A stretch of 64,000 nucleotides of DNA from HGM13233 sp964478515 (GCA_964478515.1 CAYZIL010000001.1:1-64000), one strand, 5' to 3'. Shown: positions 35,056-44,062, counted from the first letter of the stretch. The notes: generated by a model not told the origin, from the sequence alone. Translations and numbers: made by a program.

Positions 35056-35946
35056 TTATTGAACCGCACTCAGGCTGCGGATAAAGTCGACAAAATTCAT
35101 GCCGCTGACAGACTCAACTATGCCGACCGCAACGACCAACACGCCAAGCGTCAATGTGTAGTAGGCGAATATTCCGAACCGGTCGCTTACCACCAGCCAT
35201 TTTATTAGGATGATGGAAAAATAGCCGACGACCGCCGCGGTCGCGACGCCGATAAGTACCGGCAAAATTTCTATGTCTATTCCGGCCGACATCGCGTCTT
35301 TAAATTCAACAAGCGAGGCGCCGAGAATTACCGGAATGCCCATAATAAACGAAAACTTGACCATAAATTCTTTTGAATAGCCCAGCATAAGCCCGCTGCC
35401 TATTGTCGAGCCGGAGCGCGAAACTCCCGGCAGCATTGCAATGCATTGGAACAGACCGATAATGCCCGCGTCGCGCGCCGTCATATTTACGCCGGTTTTG
35501 GTGCCGTGCACGCAGTGGCTTGCAAGAAACAGCAGCGTGCCGGTAAACAAAAAGCACAGGCCCTCTATAATAATGTCGCTGTCCTCGGCGACGCTCTCCA
35601 TGTAACCCTTGGCAAATACGTAGAAGAACGCCAGCGGTATTAAGGTGACAAGCACCATTATCACCATCTTGCGCTCCTCGTTGCATTCGCGGTAAGAAAA
35701 GCGACGGCCGAAAATATCGCCGACCATCTTAAAAAATTCGACTATCATCTTGACGATGGTCTTCCAAAAAGCGGCAAACACCGCCACCAGCGTACCGACA
35801 TGCAGCATTAGGGTAAAGAACAGCGAGTCCTCGCCGGCGATGCCGAAAAAGTGCTGGAACAAGGACAGATGTCCCGAACTTGAAACCGGCAAAAACTCGG
35901 TAAGGCCCTGTATTGCGCCCTGAATGATCGCCTCTAATAGTGTCAT
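35056..35946 (-). CDS. uppP: Undecaprenyl-diphosphatase
   Basis: The 296-residue integral membrane enzyme dephosphorylates undecaprenyl diphosphate to recycle the carrier lipid for cell-wall synthesis and can give bacitracin resistance. The two conserved motifs are present: LTEFLPVSSSGHL with catalytic Glu (about 16-28) and PGVSRSGSTI (about 175-184). Eight hydrophobic segments are seen. ATG at 35946 is chosen; GTG at 35955 is in frame upstream. A TATAAT box lies at 36004-35999 on the minus strand. Confidence 0.95.
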   Translation of the reverse strand: MTLLEAIIQGAIQGLTEFLPVSSSGHLSLFQHFFGIAGEDSLFFTLMLHVGTLVAVFAAFWKTIVKMIVEFFKMVGDIFGRRFSYRECNEERKMVIMVLVTLIPLAFFYVFAKGYMESVAEDSDIIIEGLCFLFTGTLLFLASHCVHGTKTGVNMTARDAGIIGLFQCIAMLPGVSRSGSTIGSGLMLGYSKEFMVKFSFIMGIPVILGASLVEFKDAMSAGIDIEILPVLIGVATAAVVGYFSIILIKWLVVSDRFGIFAYYTLTLGVLVVAVGIVESVSGMNFVDFIRSLSAVQ

Positions 35947-35971
35947 TTTTCTCACTCTCGATCTGTGTCAT

Positions 35972-36384
35972 TATTTTATATATAATAATATCTTAGTAAT
36001 TATATCATATTGACACCGCCAATGCACTAAAAATTGTCCCTGCCGCTGCCGCAGGCAAATTACAGCTGCGCCGGGATGCGCAAGCCCATAAGGCCAAAGT
36101 ACACCGGCGTTTGAGGATGCTTTGACTCCGGCAACGGCAAACGGACTAAACCCGATAAGTAAATACGTCGCGTCTGAAAACGAATAACATTTTGATGCCA
36201 AAGGGATTACCCGATTCGCGCCTATCTCCCGGAGGCCCAGTTAATCGCTGACGGCAAGAGGTTTTCCTCTTGCCGTCAGCTGTGCTTTTGCGTTGGAAAA
36301 TCTTTAGCGTTAGCCTAAGTGCTTAACCGCACTCTCACCGCGGGCAGCTTTTGAGACCTGGTCGCGCAAAGGGCTAAATGCACA
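35972..36384. other. Intergenic region of about 410 bases, no recognised gene
   Basis: A 76-codon minus-strand frame (35971-36201) has no recognisable product and no ribosome binding site. A perfect 15-base stem is listed separately at 36247. No mobile element ends or tRNA are visible. Confidence 0.4.
36247..36280. repeat. Perfect 15-base-pair hairpin
   Basis: GCTGACGGCAAGAGG (36247-36261) and CCTCTTGCCGTCAGC (36266-36280) pair perfectly around TTTT. The following + sequence TGTGCTTTTGC is weakly T-rich. No gene abuts it, so it may be a terminator remnant or part of an unknown RNA. Confidence 0.55.
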
Positions 36385-36419
36385 AACAGAAAAGAGTCGC
36401 GGCCGCCGCGCGACTCTTT
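36385..36419 (-). terminator. Terminator after the ClpP-like gene
   Basis: AAAGAGTCGCG (36391-36401) pairs with CGCGACTCTTT (36409-36419). On the minus strand the stem ends in TTT and is followed by TCTGTTTGTG. Confidence 0.75.
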
Positions 36420-36433
36420 GCGCAAACCGCATT

Positions 36434-37129
36434 TTAGGCGTCGCTGCGGCGGCGCTTTTTGCCTTTTGATTCGCTATACAAGTAAGCGAGCGCGTCACCG
36501 AGACCGCCGACTTCGTCTATTAGTCCCTCCGCCACCGCCTGCTTGCCGTCGAGCACGGTGCCGACGTCCATCACCAGCTCGCCGGTGTTGGCCAGCAGTT
36601 CGCGAAAGCGCGCCGCACGAATGCGCGAGTGGTCGCAAATAAACCCCGTAATGCGCTGCTGCATGCGCTCAAAATGGCGCATTGTCTGCGACACGCCCAC
36701 TACTGTGCCGCTGTGACGCACCGGGTGCACCGTCATGGTCGCCGTCGGCGCAATAAACGAGCGCTCGGCGCTGACCGCCAGCGGAATGCCGATAGAATGG
36801 CCGCCGCCGAGCACCAGCGACACCGTTGGCTTGCGCATTCCGGCTATGAGCTCCGCTATGGCGAGCCCCGCTTCCACATCGCCGCCGACAGTGTTAAGGA
36901 TTATCAGCAGTCCTTCTATTTCCGGGTCCTCTTCCACCGCCACTAACAGCGGAATAACGGTTTCGTATTTTGTAGATTTTGTGTCGGCCGGCAACTCGGT
37001 GTGTCCCTCTACCTGACCGACTATAGTCAGACAGTGGAACGGGTGTCGCCCGGAAGTCTTTGCCACTGCCGCCGTCTCTTTCATCAGCCCCGCGTCCAGC
37101 AGTTGGTCGTCCTGGCTCTTTTCCGCCAA
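36434..37129 (-). CDS. ClpP-family serine protease, TepA-like
   Basis: The 231-residue protein has the ClpP fold. LNTVGGDVEAGLAIAELI is the oligomer helix, catalytic Ser is in LGGGHSIGIPLA (about residue 111), and His lies in ATMTVHPVRHSG. Its resemblance to Bacillus TepA, which is encoded near the FtsK gene there as here, supports a role in degrading signal peptides or assisting secretion. The C-terminus is basic (SKGKKRRRSDA). It starts with TTG at 37129, preceded by GGGGGCGAGG. Confidence 0.85.
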   Translation of the reverse strand: MAEKSQDDQLLDAGLMKETAAVAKTSGRHPFHCLTIVGQVEGHTELPADTKSTKYETVIPLLVAVEEDPEIEGLLIILNTVGGDVEAGLAIAELIAGMRKPTVSLVLGGGHSIGIPLAVSAERSFIAPTATMTVHPVRHSGTVVGVSQTMRHFERMQQRITGFICDHSRIRAARFRELLANTGELVMDVGTVLDGKQAVAEGLIDEVGGLGDALAYLYSESKGKKRRRSDA

Positions 37130-37207
37130 ATCCTCGCCCCCTTATTTCGCATTATCAGCTGTTATTGTCCCTAAAAAAAAGATTGTTATTCAACTTTGTT
37201 TTCAATA

Positions 37208-37236
37208 TTGACATTTTATAAACAATTATTTATAAT
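37208..37236 (+). promoter_or_regulatory. Perfect consensus promoter of rex with overlapping inverted repeat
   Basis: TTGACA (37208-37213), 17-base spacer and TATAAT (37231-37236) exactly match the sigma-A consensus. TTATAAA (37216-37222) and TTTATAA (37229-37235) form an inverted repeat over the spacer and -10, a plausible operator. Confidence 0.85.
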
Positions 37237-37274
37237 CTTAATTTGTATAAAAAAAGTTATTCAGGAGCGCATCA

Positions 37275-37910
37275 ATGGCAAAATCAACAGTCTCCATTCC
37301 CGTAATGCGGCGGCTGCCGCGCTATTACAGATTCCTCAGCGAACTCAAACTCAGCGGCATTTCCCGCATCTCGTCGCAGGAGCTGGCGCGCCGCATGGGT
37401 CTGACCGCCTCGCAGATCCGTCAGGATCTCAACTGCTTCGGCGGCTTTGGACAACAGGGTTACGGTTACAACGTAGAGCAGCTTGCGCGCGAAATAGAAA
37501 AGATACTCTACCTCGACACAAAAATTCCCGCCGTCCTCATCGGCGTCGGCAACCTCGGCAAGGCGCTGTACAGCTACCTTGCCTACGACGCTAAGGGCGT
37601 CTCGCTCATCGGTCTTTTTGACAAAAACCCCAAACTCGCCATGGACTCAAACCCCGATCTCGACGTCATGGGCATTTCTCAGCTCGACGATTTTTGCCGC
37701 AAAAACAAGCCGCTGATTGCGATTTTCTGCATCCCCGGCGACTCGGCGCAGCAGCTGGCGGAAAAACTGGCGTCGCTGGGAATAGAGGGAATTTGGAACT
37801 TTTCCCATACCGAGCTGCACCTGCCCAAAAGCATAAGCGTCGAAAACGTCCATCTCGGCGACAGCCTGATGTCTTTGGGCTTTATGGTTCACAACAACCG
37901 CGAGGACTAA
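37275..37910 (+). CDS. rex: Redox-sensing transcriptional repressor Rex
   Basis: The 211-residue protein has an N-terminal winged helix (about 1-80; SGISRISSQELARRMGLTASQIRQDL) and a C-terminal Rossmann fold with IGVGNLGKAL (about 90-99). Rex represses fermentative and respiratory genes until a rise in NADH/NAD+ releases it from DNA. AGGAG lies eight bases before the ATG. The gene has its own perfect promoter. Its target genes cannot be fixed from this window. Confidence 0.95.
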   Translation: MAKSTVSIPVMRRLPRYYRFLSELKLSGISRISSQELARRMGLTASQIRQDLNCFGGFGQQGYGYNVEQLAREIEKILYLDTKIPAVLIGVGNLGKALYSYLAYDAKGVSLIGLFDKNPKLAMDSNPDLDVMGISQLDDFCRKNKPLIAIFCIPGDSAQQLAEKLASLGIEGIWNFSHTELHLPKSISVENVHLGDSLMSLGFMVHNNRED

Positions 37911-37976
37911 AAAAATTATTTTGCTGTGGCCCGCGACAACAAGCGCGGGTCACAATGCATATGTGGGGGAATAAAG

Positions 37977-38744
37977 ATGGGTTCCGACTGGTTCACTGTC
38001 GAGAATTGCACCGACGGCGTTTTTGCGCTCAGCGAGTACCGCCACCCCGAAAAGGCCCACAGTTACCTCGTATCTGGCCGTGAGCGCGCCGCGCTCATCG
38101 ACACCGGCCTTGGCATAGCGGACATCAGCGCCGTCGTCGCGCGACTTAACAGCCTGCCGGTAACGGTATTGACCACTCATGCCCACTGGGACCACACCGG
38201 CGGCCACCGCTATTTTCACGACATAGCTGCTCACCGGCTCGAAGTCCCCTGGCTCAGCGGCAGTTATCCCCTGCCGCGCGCCGCGGTGCTCGGCCAGCTT
38301 ACCGTAGCTTCGGCCGAACTACCGGCGGATTTTTCGGCCGCCGACTACCGCATTTACGACGGCGGCGTCAGCCGCGCGCTCGAAGACGGCGACACTGTTG
38401 AGCTCGGCGGCCGCCGGCTGCTCGCTGTACACACGCCCGGCCATTCTCCCGGCCATCTCTGCTTTTTCGAGCCCGACCTCGGCCTGCTTTTCAGCGGCGA
38501 TCTTGTCTACGCCGGCTGCCTGTACGCCTTTTTTCCTACAACCGACCCCGCGGCTTACGCCGACTCGCTGGAAAAGCTCAGCCTATTGCCGGTGCAGCGC
38601 GTCTTTCCCGCTCACAATTCGCTCGACGTCACGCCGTCGCTCATTGCGCGCGAGCGCGACGCCTTTGCCCAACTTCGCCGCGACGGCGCACTGCGGCACG
38701 GCGCCGGCTGCTTCGACTTCGGCGATTTTTCCGTCAAGCTCTGA
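37977..38744 (+). CDS. Metallo-beta-lactamase-fold hydrolase
   Basis: The protein has 255 residues. The metal-binding motif is THAHWDHTGG (about residues 62-71), followed by VHTPGHSPGHL and FSGDLVYAG, and a C-terminal FPAHN. This arrangement is that of glyoxalase II-like or quorum-quenching-like enzymes; substrate unknown. ATG at 37977 follows GGGGGAATAAAG. It starts about 65 bases after rex, which suggests co-transcription, and a strong terminator follows. Confidence 0.85.
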   Translation: MGSDWFTVENCTDGVFALSEYRHPEKAHSYLVSGRERAALIDTGLGIADISAVVARLNSLPVTVLTTHAHWDHTGGHRYFHDIAAHRLEVPWLSGSYPLPRAAVLGQLTVASAELPADFSAADYRIYDGGVSRALEDGDTVELGGRRLLAVHTPGHSPGHLCFFEPDLGLLFSGDLVYAGCLYAFFPTTDPAAYADSLEKLSLLPVQRVFPAHNSLDVTPSLIARERDAFAQLRRDGALRHGAGCFDFGDFSVKL

Positions 38745-38760
38745 CTTTTTCGGATATTTT

Positions 38761-38792
38761 AACGGCGCAAAGCTTTTGCTTTGCGCCGTTTT
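38761..38792 (+). terminator. Terminator after the hydrolase gene
   Basis: AACGGCGCAAAGC (38761-38773) pairs perfectly with GCTTTGCGCCGTT (38778-38790), followed by TT. The converging feoB ends just beyond. Confidence 0.85.
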
Positions 38793-38795
38793 CAC

Positions 38796-40610
38796 TCAGC
38801 ACACCGCCGCGAAACACAAAAACGAGTGGTAAATAATCACCGCCGTCAGCCAGGCGAGCGAAAACTGCACTGTGACCGCCGCTGCCGCGGCGCGCACGCC
38901 GGCCTCGCGGCGCAGCACGCTCACCGCGCCCACACAGGGCGTATATAAAAGCGTAAAGACCAGGTAGGCGGCGGCGCTCGCCGCGCTCATTATGCCGCGC
39001 AGCGCCGCCGGCAGCGTCGCCGCGGTACTGCCGGTAAGCACCATCAGCGTCGTCACTGCCGTTTCTTTGGCGGCAAGTCCGCTTATCAGGGCGCTTACGA
39101 GTCTCCAGTCGTCAAGTCCGGCCGGCACAAACACCGGCGCAAGCCACCGCGCCGCCGCGGCAAGGTAACTGTCGTTCGCTGCCACCGGAGCAAAACCGGC
39201 ACCGTAATTGCCCAGCACCCACACGGCAATCGCGGCGAGCAATATTGCCCCCAGCGCCCGCTTGATGAAATCGACCGCCCGCAGCCAGGCGGCGCTGAGT
39301 ACGCTTTCCGCCGCCGGAAAGCGGTAGGGCGGCATTTCCATTAAGAGCGGCGGCTCCGGCTCGCCGCGGCGGCGCAGCAGCGCCGCGCAGACAATACCGG
39401 TGAGTATCGACCACAAATACAAAGCCAACATCACCAGCGCCGCGTAGCGACCGAAAAAAGCGCCGCAGAGCATTGTCAGCACCGGCAGTTTTGCGCTGCA
39501 GCTCATGAACGGCACTAAAAGCATTGTGCGCCTTTTCAGCGTGCCGTCCGGCAGCGCCCGCGCCGCCATAATTGCCGGAACTGAACAGCCGAAGCCCAGC
39601 AGCAGCGGCACGGCACTGCGCCCGCAAAGACCGATGCGGCGCAGCGGCGCGTCCAAAACGAATGCGACGCGCGCTATGTAACCGGTGTCCTCAAGCAGCG
39701 ACAGTAGCAAAAAAAGTGTCAATATCGTCGGCAAAAAGCTGAGCACCCCGCCGACAGCGGCCAACACGCCGTCGCAGACAAAGTGCTTCAGCGCGCTGCC
39801 GGCGAGCAGCACCGAGCACCAACTGTACACAGCGTCGGCCGCGCGCGCCGCCAGCGCGCTGAGCGCGCCGCCGGCCACCGAAAAGCTCAGCCAGAACACG
39901 CCCAGCATGACCGCCGCAAACAGCGGCAGTGCCAGAAAGCGACTGGTCAGCAGCGCGTCGGCTTTTGCGGTGCGCGCGGCGGTTGCGTCATATTCGTTGA
40001 AATTCGCGCAGAGAGCACACAACTCGTCTATGCGCGCGTAGCGGCGCGTCACCTCGCGAACGAGCTCTTGGGGCTGCGTTCCCGGGTCGAGCGGCAGCGC
40101 TCCCAAAGTTCTTCTCTGCAAATAGTTCTGCTTGCTTGCGCAGCGGCGCAATTCTGCACACAGCTGCTCAAGCCCCTCGCCGGTAGCGGCGCTGACGTTG
40201 ACAACCGGCACGCCGAGCAGTGCTGACAGCGCCGCGTCGTTGACGCAGCCGCCGTTTTTGCGCACCTCGTCCGTCATATTCAGCGCAACTACCACCGGCA
40301 GCGGCGTCGACAGCAGCTGCAGCGTCAAATACAAATTGCGCTCAAGGTTATTCGCGTCGACCACGTTGAGCAGCGCGTCGTACTTTCCCGCTTTTATATA
40401 GTCGCAGCTGATGCGCTCGTCGTCGCTCAGCGGGCACAGCGAATAGGTGCCCGGCAAGTCGACAAGTGCGGCGCCGCCGCCGCGCAGCCTGCCGCTGACA
40501 AGTTCGACCGTTACGCCGGGGAAATTCCCGGTGTGCAGTCTTGAGCCGGTAAGGCGGTTAAAAAGCGACGTCTTTCCGCAATTTGGGTTACCTACCAACG
40601 CAATTACCAT
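38796..40610 (-). CDS. feoB: Ferrous iron transporter FeoB
   Basis: The 604-residue protein has an N-terminal G domain (G1 GNPNCGKTS, G3 DLPGTYSL, G4 NMTDE) followed by a membrane domain of about eight or more helices with Gate motifs (FGCSVPAIMAARAL and LVPFMSCSAKLPVL). It takes up Fe2+ under anaerobic conditions. Length is at the short end of the family. Its ATG overlaps the feoA stop codon by one base (TAATG), so translation is coupled. The C-terminal region ends in a hydrophobic helix. Confidence 0.95.
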   Translation of the reverse strand: MVIALVGNPNCGKTSLFNRLTGSRLHTGNFPGVTVELVSGRLRGGGAALVDLPGTYSLCPLSDDERISCDYIKAGKYDALLNVVDANNLERNLYLTLQLLSTPLPVVVALNMTDEVRKNGGCVNDAALSALLGVPVVNVSAATGEGLEQLCAELRRCASKQNYLQRRTLGALPLDPGTQPQELVREVTRRYARIDELCALCANFNEYDATAARTAKADALLTSRFLALPLFAAVMLGVFWLSFSVAGGALSALAARAADAVYSWCSVLLAGSALKHFVCDGVLAAVGGVLSFLPTILTLFLLLSLLEDTGYIARVAFVLDAPLRRIGLCGRSAVPLLLGFGCSVPAIMAARALPDGTLKRRTMLLVPFMSCSAKLPVLTMLCGAFFGRYAALVMLALYLWSILTGIVCAALLRRRGEPEPPLLMEMPPYRFPAAESVLSAAWLRAVDFIKRALGAILLAAIAVWVLGNYGAGFAPVAANDSYLAAAARWLAPVFVPAGLDDWRLVSALISGLAAKETAVTTLMVLTGSTAATLPAALRGIMSAASAAAYLVFTLLYTPCVGAVSVLRREAGVRAAAAAVTVQFSLAWLTAVIIYHSFLCFAAVC

Positions 40611-40846
40611 TACTTGTCCCTTCCCACCGGCTCTATTTCTATTAACTCCGCATCGCAGCGCCGCAGCGAGACCCGGCTGCGCCGCACCTTAATTTGCATT
40701 GGGTCTCCCAACGGGGCGCAGCGCTCCAAAGTCAGCACGGCCTTCGGCGTCAGCCCCAACTCCAGCAATCTTAACAGCAGCGCGCCTTCGGCGTTAAGCG
40801 CGCTTACCGCGGCGCGCCGGCCCGTTTTGAGTTGCGTCAGTTTCAA
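40610..40846 (-). CDS. feoA: FeoA domain protein
   Basis: The 78-residue protein has the FeoA SH3-like fold: LTQLKTGRRAAV, LLRLLELGLTPKAVL and the end VSLRRCDAELIEIEP. It is a cytosolic partner that modulates FeoB. TTG at 40846 is taken as the start: it aligns with the family N-terminus and GGAGG lies nine bases upstream. An in-frame ATG at 40882 would add 12 residues with no ribosome binding site. The gene is directly coupled to feoB. Confidence 0.85.
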   Translation of the reverse strand: MKLTQLKTGRRAAVSALNAEGALLLRLLELGLTPKAVLTLERCAPLGDPMQIKVRRSRVSLRRCDAELIEIEPVGRDK

Positions 40847-40996
40847 TGCGCTTTGCCTCCGTATTCCGTCTGACAAAACCATATGCCGCCGCGCGCGCGG
40901 TAATTCCCGAGCGCACATCTTTACCTTTTTCGCGCCGCGGCTTGCGCACACCGCACGCAAAAGATATAGTATTGGTATGTAGTCACGGAGGGCGAC

Positions 40997-41872
40997 ATGC
41001 ATTTCAAAAAATACAAATCCATACTCGGCGCCAACAACGGCGTAAATATATTCCGCGGCTGCACCCACGGGTGCATTTACTGCGACAGCCGCAGCGACTG
41101 TTACGGTATGGGGCACGATTTTGAGGACGTTGAGGTCAAACTGGACGCACCGCAGCAGCTTGAGGGCGAACTGCGCCGCCGCCGCGCGCGCTGTATGATA
41201 GGCACCGGCGCTATGTGCGACCCATATATTCCCGCCGAGGCACAGCTGCGCTACACCCGCCGCTGCTTCGAAAGTATTGAGCGTCTGGGCTTCGGCCTTG
41301 CCGTGCAGACAAAGTCTGAGCTGATAATGCGCGACATAGACCTGCTTTGCGATATAAACATCCGCGCAAAGTGCGTGGTGCAAATGACGCTGACCACTTT
41401 TGACGAAGCCGTTTGCCGCACCGTTGAGCCGGGTGTTTGCGGCAGCGCGCGCCGTGCCGAGGTGCTTTGCGCCATGCGCGAGCGCGGTATTCCCACTGTA
41501 GTCTGGCTGTGCCCGCTGCTGCCGTTTATTAACGACACCGCAGAGAATATGCGCGGCATATTAAAGCTGTGCGCAGACGCGGGTGTGCGCGGCGTAATTT
41601 TTTTCGGCGCCGGGCTTACATTGCGCGCCGGTAACCGCGAATACTACTACGCCGCGCTCGAGCGGCATTTTCCCGGCCTCAAACAGGAATACGAGCGCCG
41701 CTACGGTCTGCGCTACGAAATTGCGAGCGCGCACAGCGCCGAACTCAACGCGTTTTTTTACAGTGAGTGCGCGCGGCTGGGCATGCTCAGCGACCCGCAG
41801 AAGATTTTTGCCTATTTGCGCGAATTTCCCCAAAACAGTGTCCAGACCAGTCTTTTTTCGCCGCCGCAGTGA
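40997..41872 (+). CDS. Radical SAM protein, SPL/Rv2578c type
   Basis: The 291-residue protein has the radical-SAM cluster motif CTHGCIYC (CxxxCxxC, residues about 22-29), inside FRGCTHGCIYCDSR. It resembles the spore photoproduct lyase-like Rv2578c family (SILGANNGVNIFRGC, MIGTGAMCDPY). Substrate is unknown; no partner gene is next to it. CGGAGGGCGAC precedes the ATG. It diverges from feoA. Confidence 0.85.
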   Translation: MHFKKYKSILGANNGVNIFRGCTHGCIYCDSRSDCYGMGHDFEDVEVKLDAPQQLEGELRRRRARCMIGTGAMCDPYIPAEAQLRYTRRCFESIERLGFGLAVQTKSELIMRDIDLLCDINIRAKCVVQMTLTTFDEAVCRTVEPGVCGSARRAEVLCAMRERGIPTVVWLCPLLPFINDTAENMRGILKLCADAGVRGVIFFGAGLTLRAGNREYYYAALERHFPGLKQEYERRYGLRYEIASAHSAELNAFFYSECARLGMLSDPQKIFAYLREFPQNSVQTSLFSPPQ

Positions 41873-41957
41873 CGCCGGCTGGTGCGGCGCGCCGCAAAAC
41901 TCCTCAGGTTTTTCCGTCGCTTTTGCGCTGCCGAATATTGCCGCATACTGCTGAAAA

Positions 41958-41995
41958 AAAAGCTCTTGCGAAACCAAGGTTTCGCAAGAGCTTTT
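41958..41995. terminator. Bidirectional terminator between the radical SAM gene and deoB
   Basis: An 18-base perfect stem, AAAAGCTCTTGCGAAACC (41958-41975) with its complement at 41978-41995, has AA in the loop, an A run to its left and T to its right, so it can end both convergent transcripts. Confidence 0.9.
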
Positions 41996-42020
41996 AGTGT
42001 AAAAAACTTAACTGAGCGCT

Positions 42021-43193
42021 TCAGCGGGCTATCTCGCCCCAAAAGCTGCGGCCGCTGATGTCGGCGCTAACGCCGAGATAGTCGCAAACGCTCGCGGCAA
42101 TGTCGCAAAAACCGTCGCGCGTTTTCAAGTCGACGCCGGCGCGCACCGGCGCGCCCCAGGCAAGCATAGGCACGCACTCGCGGGAATGGTCGGTGCTGGG
42201 TGTGCCGGGGTCGCAGCCGTGGTCGGCGGTTATTATCAGCACGTCGTCGTCGCGCAGCTGTTTTTTAAAGCCGGCGAGCCAGCGGTCAAATTCGGTCGCG
42301 GCGCGCGCGTAACCGTCAATGTCGTTGCGGTGGCCGTACAACATGTCAAAGTCGACCAGGTTGACAAAGGCGAGGCCGGAAAAATCGCGCCCGGCCAGCT
42401 CAGACGTTATGCGCATGCCGTCGGCATTGCTTTTTGATTTTATCTGCTCGCTGACGCCGACGCCGGCAAAGATGTCGTATATCTTTCCCACGCCGATAGT
42501 GGCAAGTCCGGCGGCGGACAGACAGTCGAGCATAGTGTCGGCCGGCGGCTTGAGCGAAAAGTCGTGTCGGTTCGGGGTGCGCTTGAAATTTGTCTTGTCT
42601 GTGCCCACAAAGGGTCTGGCGATAACGCGGCCGACCGCGTGCTCGCCGGTAAGCATATCGCGTGCCAGCTGGCAGTAACGGTAAAGCTCCGGCACGGGCA
42701 CTATATCCTCGTGCGCCGCGACTTGAAAGACGCTGTCGGCGCTGGTGTAGACCAACAGCGCGCCGGTCTTGAGGTGCTCCTCGCCGTAATCCTTGAGCAG
42801 CTCGGTGCCCGAATAGGGCTTGTTGCACAGCACGTCGCGCCCGGTAAGGCGCTTGACTTCGTCTATTATCGACTGCGGAAAACCGTGCGGGTAGGTCGGC
42901 AGCGGCTTGGGCGAGACAACACCCGCAATCTCCCAGTGGCCGATAGTCGTATCCTTTCCCTTGGACAATTCGCGCAGCCGCGCAAAGCTTGCGTCCGGCG
43001 AGTTGCAAAGCACGCCGCAGCGCACACCGTCAATATTGAAAAGGCCCATGCTCTGCATTACCGGCGTGTCGTATTCGGCGCTTTTGAAAATAGAGCCGAG
43101 CGTGTCGCTGCCCGCGTCGCCGAAATCGGCCGCGTCGGGCATTTCGCCAATGCCGAAGCTGTCGAGAACGATAAGAAACACTCTTTTCGCCAT
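42021..43193 (-). CDS. deoB: Phosphopentomutase
   Basis: The 390-residue metalloenzyme interconverts (deoxy)ribose 1- and 5-phosphates in nucleoside salvage. The N-terminus RVFLIVLDSFGIGEMPDA and metal-site motifs GSDTLGSIF (early) and ITADHGCDPGTPSTDHSRE (late) match DeoB. ATG at 43193 is seven bases from GGAG; ATG at 43196 just upstream is equally possible. It is flanked by terminator and the HTH gene and appears monocistronic; other deo genes are not in the window. Confidence 0.95.
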   Translation of the reverse strand: MAKRVFLIVLDSFGIGEMPDAADFGDAGSDTLGSIFKSAEYDTPVMQSMGLFNIDGVRCGVLCNSPDASFARLRELSKGKDTTIGHWEIAGVVSPKPLPTYPHGFPQSIIDEVKRLTGRDVLCNKPYSGTELLKDYGEEHLKTGALLVYTSADSVFQVAAHEDIVPVPELYRYCQLARDMLTGEHAVGRVIARPFVGTDKTNFKRTPNRHDFSLKPPADTMLDCLSAAGLATIGVGKIYDIFAGVGVSEQIKSKSNADGMRITSELAGRDFSGLAFVNLVDFDMLYGHRNDIDGYARAATEFDRWLAGFKKQLRDDDVLIITADHGCDPGTPSTDHSRECVPMLAWGAPVRAGVDLKTRDGFCDIAASVCDYLGVSADISGRSFWGEIAR

Positions 43194-43265
43194 CATTTCA
43201 CTCCGTTCGTGTACTTGATGACGCTATTATACTACTCTGCGGCCGGCAAAGTAAAGGCGGCGCCG

Positions 43266-43850
43266 TTAAAGCGACGCCGTAAAAAGCCCGTGCCGGTTGC
43301 AGTAGGCAAACAGCTTGCCGTGCCCGCAGCGGGTAAAGCGCGCGGCGGCGTCCTGCTCCGGGTAAAGCTTGACAAACTGCACCCTGTCGCCGCTGACAAG
43401 GGCGACAAATGAAATAAAGTGTTCGCGGCTCATCGGGTGCTCAATATGCACATAGTACTCGTTTTCAACCGTCTCGACGCTCAGCGCATGCTCGCCGTCG
43501 GCACTGTCGGCCTCGAGTTTCGGCAGCTGTATGCCGCAGCAGCTGAACGCGCCCTCGCCGACGGCATGGATGACGTTGCCGCAAACCGGACAAACGTAAA
43601 AACTGCCGCGCAGCATGTTGCCGCAGCGGTTGCCGTTGACCGCCAGCTCGCCCGACAGCAGCTCCGCTACCGAAACGCCCAGCGCCTTAGCGAGCGGTTC
43701 CAGCAGCGTTATGTCCGGCAGTCCGCGCGCCGTCTCCCATTTTGAAACGGCCTTGTCGCTGACACACAGCAGCTCGGCAAGTTGTTTTTGGGTGTATCCC
43801 TTTTTCTCCCGCAGCGTCTTTATAGACGCCGCCGTAACATATCCGGCCAT
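43266..43850 (-). CDS. HTH regulator fused to a desulfoferrodoxin-like domain
   Basis: The 194-residue protein begins with an XRE-type helix-turn-helix (residues about 9-65; LREKKGYTQKQLAELLCVSDKAVS). After a linker, residues 80-194 resemble desulfoferrodoxin/superoxide reductase: YVCPVCGNVI, then EYYVHIEHPMSREHFISFV and the terminal YCNRHGLF, matching the C-N-H-G iron-site motif. It could therefore sense superoxide, iron or redox state and regulate transcription, perhaps its own. This is inferred from domain content. No further gene in the operon is evident. Confidence 0.8.
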   Translation of the reverse strand: MAGYVTAASIKTLREKKGYTQKQLAELLCVSDKAVSKWETARGLPDITLLEPLAKALGVSVAELLSGELAVNGNRCGNMLRGSFYVCPVCGNVIHAVGEGAFSCCGIQLPKLEADSADGEHALSVETVENEYYVHIEHPMSREHFISFVALVSGDRVQFVKLYPEQDAAARFTRCGHGKLFAYCNRHGLFTASL

Positions 43851-43997
43851 AATATTCCTCCCGGTTTTTCTGCTATAAGCTTAGCGCATTTGCAAGCGCC
43901 GGGCAACCTACGCTGCGTAGAGCGCCGAAAAAGCAGTCGGGCATCTGCCGGCCGTGCCGCCGGCTTCCCTTTTCGCCGCCGCGCTTACTTTCCACCT

Positions 43998-44025
43998 AAA
44001 AGCACCCTGCATTGCAAGGTGCTTT
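43998..44025 (-). terminator. Terminator after the metallophosphatase gene
   Basis: On the minus strand AAAGCACC (44025-44018) pairs with GGTGCTTT (44006-43999), ending in TTTT. The stretch between here and the HTH gene (43851-43997) holds nothing recognisable. Confidence 0.65.
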
Positions 44026-44062
44026 AGCAGCACATAAGCTTTTTCGGTGCGTTTTCTCTTTC

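Noticed and set aside
35971..36201. 76-codon minus-strand frame between uppP and the ClpP-like gene
   Set aside because: No ribosome binding site or recognisable product, and it covers the probable uppP promoter.
37140..37210. Classical Rex operator upstream of rex
   Set aside because: TTGTTATTCAACTTTG shows only one half-site; no full TTGTGAA-N4-TTCACAA type palindrome is present.
40847..41383. N-terminal extension of the feoA frame to 257 residues
   Set aside because: The extension overlaps the divergent radical SAM gene and lacks FeoA similarity; the ribosome binding site supports the short form.
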